Position numbers and translations under genes: made by a program | In this document: positions 36,671-45,047 of the stretch, in pieces | Position numbering within the stretch: position 1 is the stretch's first letter | Layout: each line of letters starts with the position of its first letter | The notes under the pieces: generated by a model | Told to the model about the DNA's origin: nothing | Databases searched by the model: none | What the model saw: the letters and a program-made list of their open reading frames with translations, nothing else | DNA from: Mesorhizobium sp. | GTDB taxonomy: Bacteria > Pseudomonadota > Alphaproteobacteria > Rhizobiales > Rhizobiaceae | DNA length: 46,088 nt | NCBI GenBank assembly: GCA_027492275.1 | Contig: JAPUFC010000076.1 | Location: forward strand, 1 to 46,088 | Reading direction: 5' to 3'

Positions 36671-37837
36671 TCAGCCCGGTTGTCCGGCCGTCTCCGCCAG
36701 CCGCACCCAGTAGCTGACGCCGTAGGGGATCGCCTCGTCGTTGAAGTCATAGGCCGGGTTGTGCAGGCCGGCGCTGTCGCCGTTGCCGATGAAGATGAAG
36801 GCGCCGGGCCGCGCCTCCAACATGTAGGAAAAGTCCTCGCCGCCCATGATCGGCGGCATGGCGCGCTGCACCTGCGCGTCGCCGGCGACCGTCGAGGCGA
36901 CATCGCCGGCGAAGACCGTCTCTGCCGGGTGGTTCACCGTGACGGGGTAGTTGGCCTGGAAGCGGAAATCGATGGCCGCGCCGTGCGCGGCGGCGATGCC
37001 GCCGCAGATCTCGCGCATGCGGCGCTCGGCCGTCGCCGCGACCTCCTTTCGCAGCGTGCGGACCGTGCCGCCGAGCCGCGCCTCGTCGGCGATGACGTTG
37101 TGCGCCTCGCCGGCATGGAACTTGGTGACCGAGACGACGACCGACTCGATCGGGTCGACCGTGCGCGAGGCGATGGTCTGGAAGGCGTTGACGAGTTGCA
37201 CTCCGACCACGACCGGATCGATGCCGGTGTGCGGCATGGCCGCGTGGCCGCCCTTGCCCCTGATCGTGATGTCGAACTCGGCCGTCGAGGCGAGGATCGG
37301 GCCCGGCTTGATGGCGAACTGGCCGACGGGCAGGCCGGGCATGTTGTGCATGCCAAAGACGCGCTGGATGCCGAAGCGCTCCATCATGCCGTCCTTGACC
37401 ATCTCGTTGCCGCCGCCGCCGCCTTCCTCCGCCGGCTGGAAGATGACGACGACCGTGCCGGCGAAATTGCGCGTCTCGGCGAGGTATTTCGCCGCACCGA
37501 GCAGCATGGCGGTGTGGCCGTCATGGCCGCAGGCGTGCATCTTGCCGGGCACCGTCGAGGCGTAGGGCTTGCCGGTGACCTCCACGAGCGGCAGGGCGTC
37601 CATGTCAGCGCGCAGCCCGATGGTGCCGCCCGCGCCGAGCCGGCCCTTTATGACCCCGACGACGCCGGTGCGGCCCAGGCCGCGCACCACCTCGTCGCAG
37701 CCGAAGGCCTCGAGCTTGGCGGCGACGAAGTCCGCCGTCCGGAACACGTCGAATCCGAGTTCCGGCGTGCTGTGGATCGCCTGCCGCCAGCCGGCCACTT
37801 CCGCCTGCATCTCGGCGGCCCTGTTCAAGATCGGCAT
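36671..37837 (-). CDS. M20-family amidohydrolase (hippurate hydrolase-like)
   Basis: A 388-residue metallo-amidohydrolase of the M20D/AbgA-HipO type, which cleaves N-acyl amino acids and similar amides. Two-metal site ligands are visible: HACGHDGHTAML (Cys/His), FQPAEEGGGGGNEM (Glu), GMHNMPG (His) and, near the end, GGEDFSYML. The dimerisation lid lies between (FDITIRGKGGHAAMPHTGIDP). The start MPILNRAAEMQ at 37837 matches the family; an ATG at 37900 would add a basic Ala/Lys/Gly-rich extension and is less likely. Substrate unknown. Confidence 0.87.
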   Translation of the reverse strand: MPILNRAAEMQAEVAGWRQAIHSTPELGFDVFRTADFVAAKLEAFGCDEVVRGLGRTGVVGVIKGRLGAGGTIGLRADMDALPLVEVTGKPYASTVPGKMHACGHDGHTAMLLGAAKYLAETRNFAGTVVVIFQPAEEGGGGGNEMVKDGMMERFGIQRVFGMHNMPGLPVGQFAIKPGPILASTAEFDITIRGKGGHAAMPHTGIDPVVVGVQLVNAFQTIASRTVDPIESVVVSVTKFHAGEAHNVIADEARLGGTVRTLRKEVAATAERRMREICGGIAAAHGAAIDFRFQANYPVTVNHPAETVFAGDVASTVAGDAQVQRAMPPIMGGEDFSYMLEARPGAFIFIGNGDSAGLHNPAYDFNDEAIPYGVSYWVRLAETAGQPG

Positions 37838-38011
37838 TTTCCCGCTTTCCGCCCCTTTCGCCGCTCGGCCGGCCCTCCCCGCCGGCTTTGCCTTTTTCAC
37901 GTCACATAAATAAATAGCTTCCGATAATGCGGCGCTCGACTCCCGGCGCTACACTGCCGGCCCGATGTTACGGAGCCTGGCGCGGCAACCGCAAGGACTA
38001 TTTCGGATCCG

Positions 38012-39142
38012 ATGATGCGAAGCATTCGATATAAACGGGCCGCGGGGCTGGCGCTGGCCGGCCTGATCGCCATGGCCGCTCCGGCGGCCGCCAACCCGGT
38101 GCTGGTGTTCGACCTCAACACCGGCCAGGTGCTGGAGCAGCGCGACGTCTTCAAGCGCTGGTATCCGGCATCGCTCAGCAAGCTGATGACCGCCTATGTG
38201 ACGTTCCGCGCGGTCAAGGCCGGCGAACTGGCGCTCAACTCGCCGATCAAGGTGACGAGACATTCCGCCGCCGAGCCGCCGAGCAAGATGGGCTACAAGG
38301 CCGGCTCGGTGATGACGCTCGACAATGCGCTGAAGATGATGCTGGTCAAGTCGGCCAACGACATCGCCATGGCGGTGGGCGAGAACGTGGCGGGCTCGCA
38401 GAAGGCCTTCGCCGAGCGCATGAACGCGGAGGCGCACAGGCTCGGCATGACCGGCTCGCACTTCGTCAACCCCAACGGGCTGCATGACGAGCGGCAGTAC
38501 ACGACGGCGCGCGACCTGGCGCTGCTGGCCACCGCGATCCGCAAGGAATTCCCGCAATACGCGCATTACTTCACCATCGAGGGGCTGGCCGTGGGCAAGC
38601 AGAAGCTGCCCAACTACAACCAGCTCATCGGCCGCTTCGCCGGCGCGGACGGCATGAAGACCGGGTTCGTCTGCGCCTCCGGCTTCAACCTCGTCGGCTC
38701 CGCCACCCGCAACGGCCGCACCGTCATGGCGGTGGTGCTGGGCGAACAGTCGGCGGTGGCGCGCACGGTGGCCGCCGCGCAGCTTCTCGACCAGGGCTTT
38801 TCCATTCCGGCGGCCGGGCGGCCGCCGCTGGCCGCGCTGTCCTCCGGCGACCCGGCCGATTCCATCCCGACCAACATGCGTCAGGAGATCTGCGAGAAGA
38901 AGCCGGCCGCCGCGCAGTCCGAGGCCGGCGATCCGCAGTCGGCGGCCAAATCGCCGTGGCAGGAGAAGCTGCCCAATCCCAGGCTCGTGGCGGTGGGGCT
39001 GGGCGGCGCGGACGGACCCGTTCCCGCCGCGCTGGGCGAGGCGGGCATGGTGGACTATGCCGACGTGCCGCTGCCGACCTGGCGCCCGGACCTGCCGCCG
39101 CCGGCCGGCTACACGCCCATCGTGCAGGGCGACCGGCCCTGA
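38012..39142 (+). CDS. dacC: D-alanyl-D-alanine carboxypeptidase (class A low-mass PBP)
   Basis: A 376-residue periplasmic enzyme that trims the terminal D-Ala from peptidoglycan stem peptides. Signal peptide 1-27 (ending APAAA), then the three penicillin-binding motifs: SxxK SLSK (54-57), SxN SAN (114-116) and KTG (216-218). The PBP5-type C-terminal beta domain is replaced by a region with a Pro-rich end ([17 protein letters not shown]), as in many rhizobial DacF/DacC proteins; no clear amphipathic anchor helix is seen. ATG at 38012 and at 38015 are adjacent alternatives. The CobW-type gene starts two bases after its stop. Confidence 0.92.
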   Translation: MMRSIRYKRAAGLALAGLIAMAAPAAANPVLVFDLNTGQVLEQRDVFKRWYPASLSKLMTAYVTFRAVKAGELALNSPIKVTRHSAAEPPSKMGYKAGSVMTLDNALKMMLVKSANDIAMAVGENVAGSQKAFAERMNAEAHRLGMTGSHFVNPNGLHDERQYTTARDLALLATAIRKEFPQYAHYFTIEGLAVGKQKLPNYNQLIGRFAGADGMKTGFVCASGFNLVGSATRNGRTVMAVVLGEQSAVARTVAAAQLLDQGFSIPAAGRPPLAALSSGDPADSIPTNMRQEICEKKPAAAQSEAGDPQSAAKSPWQEKLPNPRLVAVGLGGADGPVPAALGEAGMVDYADVPLPTWRPDLPPPAGYTPIVQGDRP

Positions 39143-39144
39143 CG

Positions 39145-40269
39145 ATGAACCCCATTCCCGTCACCGTGCTGACCGGCTTTCTCGGCGCCGGCAAGACGAC
39201 GCTGCTGAACCGGCTGCTGAAGGACCCGGCGCTGGCCGACACGGCCGTGGTCATCAACGAGTTCGGCGACGTGGCGATCGACCATCTGCTGGTCGAGCGG
39301 TCGGGCGACGGCATCATCGAGCTGTCGGACGGGTGCCTGTGCTGCACGGTGCGCGGCGAGCTGGTCGACACGCTGGCCGACCTCGTCGACCGGCTGCAGA
39401 CCGGCCGCATCAAGGCGCTGCGGCGCGTCGTGGTCGAAACCACGGGACTGGCCGATCCCGCGCCGGTGCTGCAATCGCTGATGGCGCATCCGGCGCTGGC
39501 CTTCGCCTACCGGCTAGACGGCGTCGTCACGCTGGTCGACGCGGTCAACGGCCAGGCCACGCTGGAAAACCATGTCGAGGCGGTCAAGCAGGTCGCGGTG
39601 GCCGACCGGTTGGTCCTGACCAAGACCGATCTGGCGAAGGCGGATGCCGTCGAGGCGCTCTGCGACCGGCTGCGGGCGCTCAACCCGTCCGCGCCGATGC
39701 TTCATGCCGACGCGCCGGCCGCGGCCCTGCTCGACTGCGGGCTGTACGATCCCGCGACCAAGACGGCCGACGTTCGCCGCTGGCTGGGCGAGGAGGCCGC
39801 GCACGACCATCACGGGCATGACGGCCACGATCATCATGACCACGGGCATCACGACCATGGGCATCACGACCATGGGCATCATCATGCCCACCGGCACGAC
39901 GAGCGGGTGAGGACCTACAGCCTCGTGCATGACGGTCCCCTGCCCTATTCGACCGTCGAGATGTTCCTCGACCTCCTGCGTTCCACGCACGGGGAAAAAC
40001 TGCTGCGCATGAAGGGCGTGATAGAGCTCAGGGAGGACCCCGCGCGGCCGCTGGTCATCCATGGCGTGCAGACGCTCCTGCATCCGCCAGCGCGCCTGCC
40101 GGCGTGGCCGGAGGGGACCCGCGGAACGCGGATCGTGCTGATCACCATGGATTTGCCGGAGGATTATGTGCGCCGGCTGTTCGCCGCCTTCACCGGCCAG
40201 CCGGCCATCGACCAGCCGGACCGCGCCGCGCTCGAAAACAACCCGCTGGCGATCGCCGGCTTCCGATAG
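39145..40269 (+). CDS. CobW/COG0523 G3E-family metallochaperone GTPase
   Basis: A 374-residue GTPase: Walker [10 protein letters not shown] (11-19), metal-site motif CLCC (64-67), base-specificity TKTD (159-162), and a C-terminal CobW_C domain (about 255-360). Between the domains is a histidine-rich stretch, 220-251, with 19 His in 32 residues, encoded partly by tandem catcacgaccatggg units around 39849-39878. COG0523 proteins deliver Zn, Co or other metals to target enzymes; the His tract would store or bind metal. No zinc transporter or Zur gene is adjacent, so the metal is uncertain. Zn is a reasonable guess. It lies directly behind dacC. Confidence 0.88.
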   Translation: MNPIPVTVLTGFLGAGKTTLLNRLLKDPALADTAVVINEFGDVAIDHLLVERSGDGIIELSDGCLCCTVRGELVDTLADLVDRLQTGRIKALRRVVVETTGLADPAPVLQSLMAHPALAFAYRLDGVVTLVDAVNGQATLENHVEAVKQVAVADRLVLTKTDLAKADAVEALCDRLRALNPSAPMLHADAPAAALLDCGLYDPATKTADVRRWLGEEAAHDHHGHDGHDHHDHGHHDHGHHDHGHHHAHRHDERVRTYSLVHDGPLPYSTVEMFLDLLRSTHGEKLLRMKGVIELREDPARPLVIHGVQTLLHPPARLPAWPEGTRGTRIVLITMDLPEDYVRRLFAAFTGQPAIDQPDRAALENNPLAIAGFR

Positions 40270-40322
40270 GATTGGGAAAAGAAAAGCCAGCCTCGAGGGG
40301 CCGGGCCCGTCAGTAAAAGAAA

Positions 40323-40344
40323 AGCCGGCCCCGAAGGGCCGGCT
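40323..40344 (-). terminator. Rho-independent terminator downstream of tusA
   Basis: AGCCGGCCC and GGGCCGGCT (9 bp) around a four-base loop, followed on the minus strand by TTTTCTTTT. It would end minus-strand transcripts from tusA and prevents read-through into cobW, which ends at 40269. Confidence 0.75.
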
Positions 40345-40352
40345 GGAGTGAT

Positions 40353-40454
40353 AGACGGGCGAAGGGGGGGGGGTCGGGGACAGCCCGTCTGCTCCTACAA
40401 CGACGATGCGGAGGTTCGGTTCCGCCGTTCCAAAAAAAAATTCGAAAATTTTTT
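40353..40454. other. Poly-G tract and AT-only hairpin in the cobW-tusA gap
   Basis: The gap 40270-40464 holds ten G in a row (40364-40373) inside an 8-bp inverted repeat (agacgggc 40353-40360, gcccgtct 40383-40390). Beyond it is an A/T-only hairpin, 40435-40454, whose 8-bp arms enclose CGAA (TTCG on the minus strand) next to nine A. On the minus strand this hairpin ends in a T-run 11 bases after the tusA stop and is a plausible first terminator. Confidence 0.6.
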
Positions 40455-40464
40455 GTCGCCCGAT

Positions 40465-40704
40465 TCAGACCGCCGGTCCGCGCTCTATCAGGAAGCGGTG
40501 GCCGGCGCCGGCCGGGACGGATTCGACCAGACGGTGTCCGGCTTCGGCGCAGAAGGCGGGAATGTCGATGACGGCCAGCGGATCGGTGGTCTCGACGAGC
40601 AGGCGGCTGCCGGGCGGCATCAGCGACAGGCGTTTTCGTGCCTTGAGCACCGGCAGCGGACAATTCAGGCCGCGCAGATCGTAGACGGCGGGAGTTTTCG
40701 CCAA
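40465..40704 (-). CDS. tusA: TusA-family sulfurtransferase
   Basis: A 79-residue SirA/TusA-fold protein with the active CPxP motif (C15-P-L-P18 in RGLNCPLPVLKARKRL). The cysteine carries persulfide sulfur for tRNA thiolation or other sulfur relay. The C-terminal half DPLAVIDIPAFCAEAGHRLVE is typical. It is nine bases downstream of the L,D-transpeptidase gene and probably cotranscribed with it. Family members with other roles (sulfur oxidation, molybdenum cofactor) cannot be excluded. Confidence 0.88.
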   Translation of the reverse strand: MAKTPAVYDLRGLNCPLPVLKARKRLSLMPPGSRLLVETTDPLAVIDIPAFCAEAGHRLVESVPAGAGHRFLIERGPAV

Positions 40705-40713
40705 GCGACCCGC

Positions 40714-41991
40714 TCAGCCCCCGCCGAACAGGCCCGCAAAGCGCTTTCGCACGCTGCCGATCACCCCGGGCTTCTCGGGCTCGGCCGGCGCAGCCGCGAC
40801 CGCCTCGGGCGGCGGCGGATTGGCGGCGGCTGCCGCCGCCTGCGCCCTGGCGATCTTCTCGGCCTCCCTGGCGGCGGCGAGTTCGGCGGCGGCGCGCTTC
40901 TTCTCGGCCTCGGCCTTCGCCTTCTCGGCGGCGGCGGCATCCAGCGCCGCCTGCCGGCGGCCTTCCGGCGAATCGATGCGGCCCATCTGTGACGGCACGG
41001 TGACCGAGCCGTCTTGGTTCAGCGACGGCGGCTCGATGGAGATGCGTTCGCCGCGGGCGCGCCGCTTGGTCCAGTCGGAGACGATGTTCGCTTCCTTCAG
41101 GCCGGCGATGGAGGGCTTGGCCGCGGGCAGAGCGCCGCCGGCGGCGGTGGTGAAGGCGGCCTGATAGCTGGACTGGTAGGAGGAGTAGGCGGAGGCCAGC
41201 GTGTCGGGCTGCGTGGTCGCCGGGCAGGCTCCCGTGGCATTGAACGACGTGCCCTCGGGCGCCATGCGGTTGAAGACGTAGCGCTTCTCGCAGACATCGA
41301 CCTTCGGCGGCACCTTGGTGATCTCGAAGTGGTCGTAGCCTTCCTTGAGCATCGTCCAGAACCTGTAGTTCGGATCGTCCTTGTAGCGCGCCATGTTCTG
41401 CGCGGTCATGCGGAAGGGGAAGGCCTGGATCTGGAACTCGGTCTGCCCGCCGCGGAAAGCGTCGCGGCCGAAAGCGTAGATCTGCTCGATCTGCTCGTCC
41501 GTCATCGAATAGCAGCCCGAGGACGAGCACGAGCCGTGCACCATCAGGTTCGAGCCGGTGCGGCCGTTGGCGCGGTCGAAGGCGTTGGGATAGCCGATGT
41601 TGAAGGCGAGATGGTAGCTGGAGCGCGGATTCATCTGCGCCGGGCGCACGGTGTAGAAGCCCTCGGGCGCCTGGCGGTCGCCCTCGATGTATTTCGGCCC
41701 CAGCTTGCCTGACCATTTGCAGATGTCGTAGCTGGCGATGACGTCGTAGCGGCCGTTCTTCTTCTGCTTCCAGATCTCGACCTTGCCCTCTTCCTTGAAG
41801 ATGCGGGCCATGATCGGCGAGGAGCGCTCCATGCCCTTCGCCTGCATCGTCTTCACCATTTCCGGCGACAACTGCTTCTCGGCTTTCGGATTGATGTCCC
41901 TGAAGGTGGAATCGGCCGAGCAGCCGCCGAGAGCCAGCGCTCCGGCCACCATTCCCGCCTTGATCAGATGAGCCAGATCGGCCTTCCGCAT
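40714..41991 (-). CDS. YafK/YkuD-type L,D-transpeptidase lipoprotein
   Basis: A 425-residue envelope protein. Lipoprotein signal with lipobox LGGC (C24), then a YkuD-type catalytic domain (about 65-230) with H152 and catalytic C160 in VHGSCSSSGCYSMTD, and conserved APEGFYTVRPAQMNPRSSYHLAFNIGYPN. YafK/DpaA-like enzymes form or cut peptidoglycan-linked bonds. The C-terminal 100 residues are a charged Ala/Glu/Lys helix (AALDAAAAEKAKAEAEKKRAAAELAAAREAEKIARA) and a basic tail. The start MRKADLAHL at 41991 is chosen over an ATG 12 codons earlier because it gives a proper signal. Confidence 0.85.
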   Translation of the reverse strand: MRKADLAHLIKAGMVAGALALGGCSADSTFRDINPKAEKQLSPEMVKTMQAKGMERSSPIMARIFKEEGKVEIWKQKKNGRYDVIASYDICKWSGKLGPKYIEGDRQAPEGFYTVRPAQMNPRSSYHLAFNIGYPNAFDRANGRTGSNLMVHGSCSSSGCYSMTDEQIEQIYAFGRDAFRGGQTEFQIQAFPFRMTAQNMARYKDDPNYRFWTMLKEGYDHFEITKVPPKVDVCEKRYVFNRMAPEGTSFNATGACPATTQPDTLASAYSSYQSSYQAAFTTAAGGALPAAKPSIAGLKEANIVSDWTKRRARGERISIEPPSLNQDGSVTVPSQMGRIDSPEGRRQAALDAAAAEKAKAEAEKKRAAAELAAAREAEKIARAQAAAAAANPPPPEAVAAAPAEPEKPGVIGSVRKRFAGLFGGG

Positions 41992-42062
41992 CGTCCCCTT
42001 CCGGCAATCGTCGTGCTTGAGAAGCACGACCCTAGCCCGGTTAACCTTGATAATTCCTTATC

Positions 42063-42094
42063 GCAAGCCCCGCCTTCCGCAGGCTGCGGCTTGC
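42063..42094. other. Stem-loop in the accA-transpeptidase gap
   Basis: GCAAGCC (42063-42069) pairs with GGCTTGC (42088-42094), with a smaller CCGCAG/CTGCGG pairing inside. It lies between the accA stop and the transpeptidase gene on the minus strand. No T-run follows on that strand, so it is not a standard terminator. It may be an mRNA-processing or REP-like element. Confidence 0.35.
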
Positions 42095-42160
42095 TGGTCG
42101 CGACGGGCTTTTTCGGCGCGCGAGGCGGCGAATTTGTGGCGAAAAAAGGATTGCCCGGCG

Positions 42161-43111
42161 CTACAGGCTGCGGCCGATTGCGAGGAACTTCTCGCGGCGC
42201 TGCTCGCGGAAATCGGCGTTCGACTGCGCGAACTCGGCCAAAGTGCGGGCGATGAGCTCGCCGGTGGCCGTGACCACCGTGTCCGGCGAGCGCTGCGCGC
42301 CGCCGACCGGCTCCGGGACAATGCCGTCGATGATCTTCAGGTCGAGCAGATCCTGCGCGGTGATCCGCATCGAGGTCGCGGCGTCCTTCGAGCGCGTGGT
42401 ATCGCGCCACAGGATCGAGGCCGCGCCCTCCGGCGAGATCACCGAATAGACGGCGTGCTCCAGCATGTAGACGCGGTTGGTGGCGGCGATGGCGATGGCG
42501 CCGCCCGAGCCGCCCTCGCCGATGATGATGGACAGCGACGGCACCTTGAGGGACAGGCATTTGGCGGTGGAGACGGCGATCGCCTGCGCCTGCCCGCGTT
42601 CCTCCGCGCCGACGCCGGGATAGGCGCCGGCCGTGTCGACCAGCGCGATCAGCGGGATGCCGTAGCGGTCGGCGAGGTCCATGATGCGCACCGCCTTGCG
42701 GTAGCCCTCGGGCCGAGCCGAGCCGAAATTATGCCTGAGCCGCGTCTTGGTGTCGGACCCCTTCTCCTGGCCGATGACGGCGACGGACTGGCCGCGAAAG
42801 CGGGCGAAGCCGCCGAGGATCGCCTCGTCCTCGCCGAAGGCGCGGTCGCCGGCCAGCGGCGTGAAGTCGGTGAAAAGGCTCTTCACGTAATCGACGCAGT
42901 GCGGGCGGTCGACATGGCGCGCCACCTGCACCTTCTGCCAGGGCGTCAGCTTGCCGTAGATGTCGCGCAGCGCGTCCTTCACGCGTCTTTCCAGCCGCGC
43001 GATCTCCTCGGCGACGTCCACCGCTTCGCCGCCCTCGGAGAGCGTCTTCAGTTCGAGGATCTTGCCTTCGAGGTCGGCGATGGGCTTTTCGAAATCGAGA
43101 TAGTTGTACAT
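42161..43111 (-). CDS. accA: Acetyl-CoA carboxylase carboxyltransferase subunit alpha
   Basis: A 316-residue subunit of the AccAD carboxyltransferase, which makes malonyl-CoA for fatty acid synthesis. The start MYNYLDFEKPIADLE at 43111 is the standard N-terminus and has AGGG just upstream; the frame stays open to 43189 but without family similarity. Motifs: RPHCVDYV, EDEAILGGFARFRGQSVAVIGQEKG, NFGSARPEGYRKA, DTAGAYPGVGAEERGQAQAIA and the oxyanion region IGEGGSGGAIAIAATNRVYMLEHAVYSVISPEGAASILWRD. It lies downstream of xerD on the same strand. Confidence 0.95.
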   Translation of the reverse strand: MYNYLDFEKPIADLEGKILELKTLSEGGEAVDVAEEIARLERRVKDALRDIYGKLTPWQKVQVARHVDRPHCVDYVKSLFTDFTPLAGDRAFGEDEAILGGFARFRGQSVAVIGQEKGSDTKTRLRHNFGSARPEGYRKAVRIMDLADRYGIPLIALVDTAGAYPGVGAEERGQAQAIAVSTAKCLSLKVPSLSIIIGEGGSGGAIAIAATNRVYMLEHAVYSVISPEGAASILWRDTTRSKDAATSMRITAQDLLDLKIIDGIVPEPVGGAQRSPDTVVTATGELIARTLAEFAQSNADFREQRREKFLAIGRSL

Positions 43112-43204
43112 GCCCTGACGATCGACAGCCGTGAAAAAACGCCGGGCCGCCATCCGAGACGCCTTCCGGCCGTGAAACGTGGACTTCACATAGCGGCGTG
43201 ACGG

Positions 43205-44119
43205 CTAGTCGGCAAGCGGATGATGCTCGTTGACCAGACGCGTCAGCCTTTCCTCCAGCACATGGGTGTAAATCTGCGTGGTCGAAATGTCGGAATGGCC
43301 GAGAAGCTGCTGCACGGCGCGCAGGTCCGCGCCATGCTGCAGAAGGTGGCTGGCGAAGGCATGGCGCAGCACGTGGGGCGACACCTTCGCGACCGGGATG
43401 CCGGCGCGCGCGGCCAGCCCCTTGAGGTCGCGCGCGAACACCTGGCGCGGCAGGTAGCCGGCGTCGGCGGTCGATGGAAACAGATAGCGGCTGCCGGCAT
43501 GGGCGGGAACGGCATCGCGCGCCGCCATCCAGGCGCGCATGGCGGCGCGCGCCTTGGCCGAGAGCGGCACCATGCGCTCCTTGTCGCCCTTGCCGCGCAC
43601 GACGAAGAAGCGCTCGTCGCGCTGCGCCACTGTCACCGGCAGCGAGACCAGCTCGGAGACGCGCAGGCCGGTGGCGTAGAGCACCTCCACCAGCGCATGC
43701 AGCCGCAGCGCGGCCAGCCGCTCGCCCGCCGGCAGGTTTTCGTCGCCCGCTTCCGCCGCCGCGCGGTCGATCAGACGTCCGGCTTGCGCCTCGCTCATGA
43801 TCTTCGGCAGGGCGCGCTCCTTGCGCGGGCTGTCGAGCTGGCTGGTCGGGTCGTCGGCGCGTATGCCTTCCGCGTACAGGAACTTGAAGAACTGCCGCAG
43901 CGCGGAGAGCTTTCGCGCCTGCGAGGAGCGGGCGAAGCCGCGCGCGGCCAGCGATTCGAGATAGGCGCGGATCTCGCCGCCGTCGGCGCGGGCAAGGTCG
44001 CCGACGGATTCGGCCGCGTCGTTGAGGTCGCGGCGATAGGAGGCCAGCGTGTTGCCGGCCGCGCCCCGCTCGGCGCTCATCATCTCCAGGAACGCCTCGA
44101 TCCGGGCGGCGCTGTTCAC
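43205..44119 (-). CDS. xerD: Tyrosine recombinase XerD
   Basis: A 304-residue site-specific recombinase that with XerC resolves chromosome dimers at dif. N-terminal SAM-like DNA-binding domain (about 4-90) and C-terminal catalytic domain with all residues: R153 (ATGLRVSEL), K177 (GKGDK), H249 and R252 (HVLRH), H275 (LLGHSD), nucleophile Y284 (TQIYTHV). The GTG start at 44119 overlaps the stop of the small upstream gene (GTGA). Housekeeping context (accA, aroK, aroB) shows this is the chromosomal XerD and not a phage or island integrase. Confidence 0.93.
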   Translation of the reverse strand: MNSAARIEAFLEMMSAERGAAGNTLASYRRDLNDAAESVGDLARADGGEIRAYLESLAARGFARSSQARKLSALRQFFKFLYAEGIRADDPTSQLDSPRKERALPKIMSEAQAGRLIDRAAAEAGDENLPAGERLAALRLHALVEVLYATGLRVSELVSLPVTVAQRDERFFVVRGKGDKERMVPLSAKARAAMRAWMAARDAVPAHAGSRYLFPSTADAGYLPRQVFARDLKGLAARAGIPVAKVSPHVLRHAFASHLLQHGADLRAVQQLLGHSDISTTQIYTHVLEERLTRLVNEHHPLAD

Positions 44120-44277
44120 GGCGCGGCCGGCCGGTTCAGGTCGATGCGGTCGGCCGGGATGCGCACGGTGAGTTCGCCCTGCCTGGGCTCGACGAAGTTC
44201 GCCAGGGCGAACATGGCGCCGTAGCCCAGCCCTGCCAGCACAGCCAGCGTCGCGAGAAACCGAACGAGCGTCGGCAT
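44116..44277 (-). CDS. Small single-span membrane protein, 53 aa
   Basis: A 53-residue protein, [31 protein letters not shown], with one N-terminal hydrophobic segment (about 4-26) and a short polar tail ([22 protein letters not shown]). It overlaps xerD by four bases (GTGA), so the two are translationally coupled. I know of no function. The tight coupling and clean structure make it a real gene rather than chance. The frame is open further upstream but without plausible sequence, so the ATG at 44277 is chosen. Confidence 0.72.
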   Translation of the reverse strand: MPTLVRFLATLAVLAGLGYGAMFALANFVEPRQGELTVRIPADRIDLNRPAAP

Positions 44278-44450
44278 GGGTCTCCAACCGCCCTCCTGTT
44301 CACCGTCTGGCCTTATGGAACGCCGACGATGGCAAGACAAGGGCGGCCAACGCGGGGCAAGTCCTGGCACGGGCCGCCGGCGCTTGACCTCGCCCGGCTT
44401 TGTGCCGATAGGGGACGCACACGTCCCTGTCCCGCCTTTCCGGAGCGCCG

Positions 44451-45047
44451 ATGACGCCCAAGCGCAAGCAGCCGGCCAGTCCGCATGCCGACCTTCTCGA
44501 CCGCCTCGGCTCGCGGTCCATCGTCTTCGTCGGGCTGATGGGCGCGGGCAAGACCGCCATCGGGCGCAAGGTGGCGACCGAGCTCGGCATCCCCTTCACG
44601 GACAGCGACCAGGAGATCGAGACGGCCTCGCGCATGACCATCCCCGAGCTGTTCGAACGCTACGGAGAGCCGGAGTTCCGGGCGCTGGAGCAGCGGGTCA
44701 TCCAGCGGGTGCTGGAGACCGGGCCGAAGATCCTGTCCACCGGCGGCGGCGCCTACATGAACGAGCAATCGCGCGAGGCCATCGCGCAGCACGGCGTGTC
44801 GGTGTGGCTGAAGGCCGATATCGACACGCTTCTGGAGCGCGTCTCCAAGAAGCAGAACCGGCCGCTGCTGAAGCAGGGCAACCCGCGCGAGGTGCTGGAG
44901 CGGCTGGCCGGCGTACGCCACCCCGTCTACGCGCTGGCCGACATCACGGTCGTCACGCGCGACGAGCGCAAGGAAATCATCGCCGCCGAGGTCATCGAGG
45001 CGCTTGCCGCGCATCTCGGGGCCGCAACGGAAGGGGCGCAGGCATGA
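44451..45047 (+). CDS. aroK: Shikimate kinase
   Basis: A 198-residue P-loop kinase that phosphorylates shikimate in the aromatic amino-acid pathway. Walker A GLMGAGKT (28-35), the shikimate-binding DSDQEIE (about 51-57), FRALEQRVI with the conserved arginine, TGGGAYMNE, and the lid [15 protein letters not shown]. An extension of about 20 residues precedes the core, as is common in rhizobia. The start is divergent from the xerD group; aroB follows with a four-base ATGA overlap, so the pair is coupled. Confidence 0.95.
   Translation: MTPKRKQPASPHADLLDRLGSRSIVFVGLMGAGKTAIGRKVATELGIPFTDSDQEIETASRMTIPELFERYGEPEFRALEQRVIQRVLETGPKILSTGGGAYMNEQSREAIAQHGVSVWLKADIDTLLERVSKKQNRPLLKQGNPREVLERLAGVRHPVYALADITVVTRDERKEIIAAEVIEALAAHLGAATEGAQA

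Noticed and set aside
43205-44119. Integrase of a mobile island
   Set aside because: Full XerD features and housekeeping neighbours; no att repeats or cargo genes.
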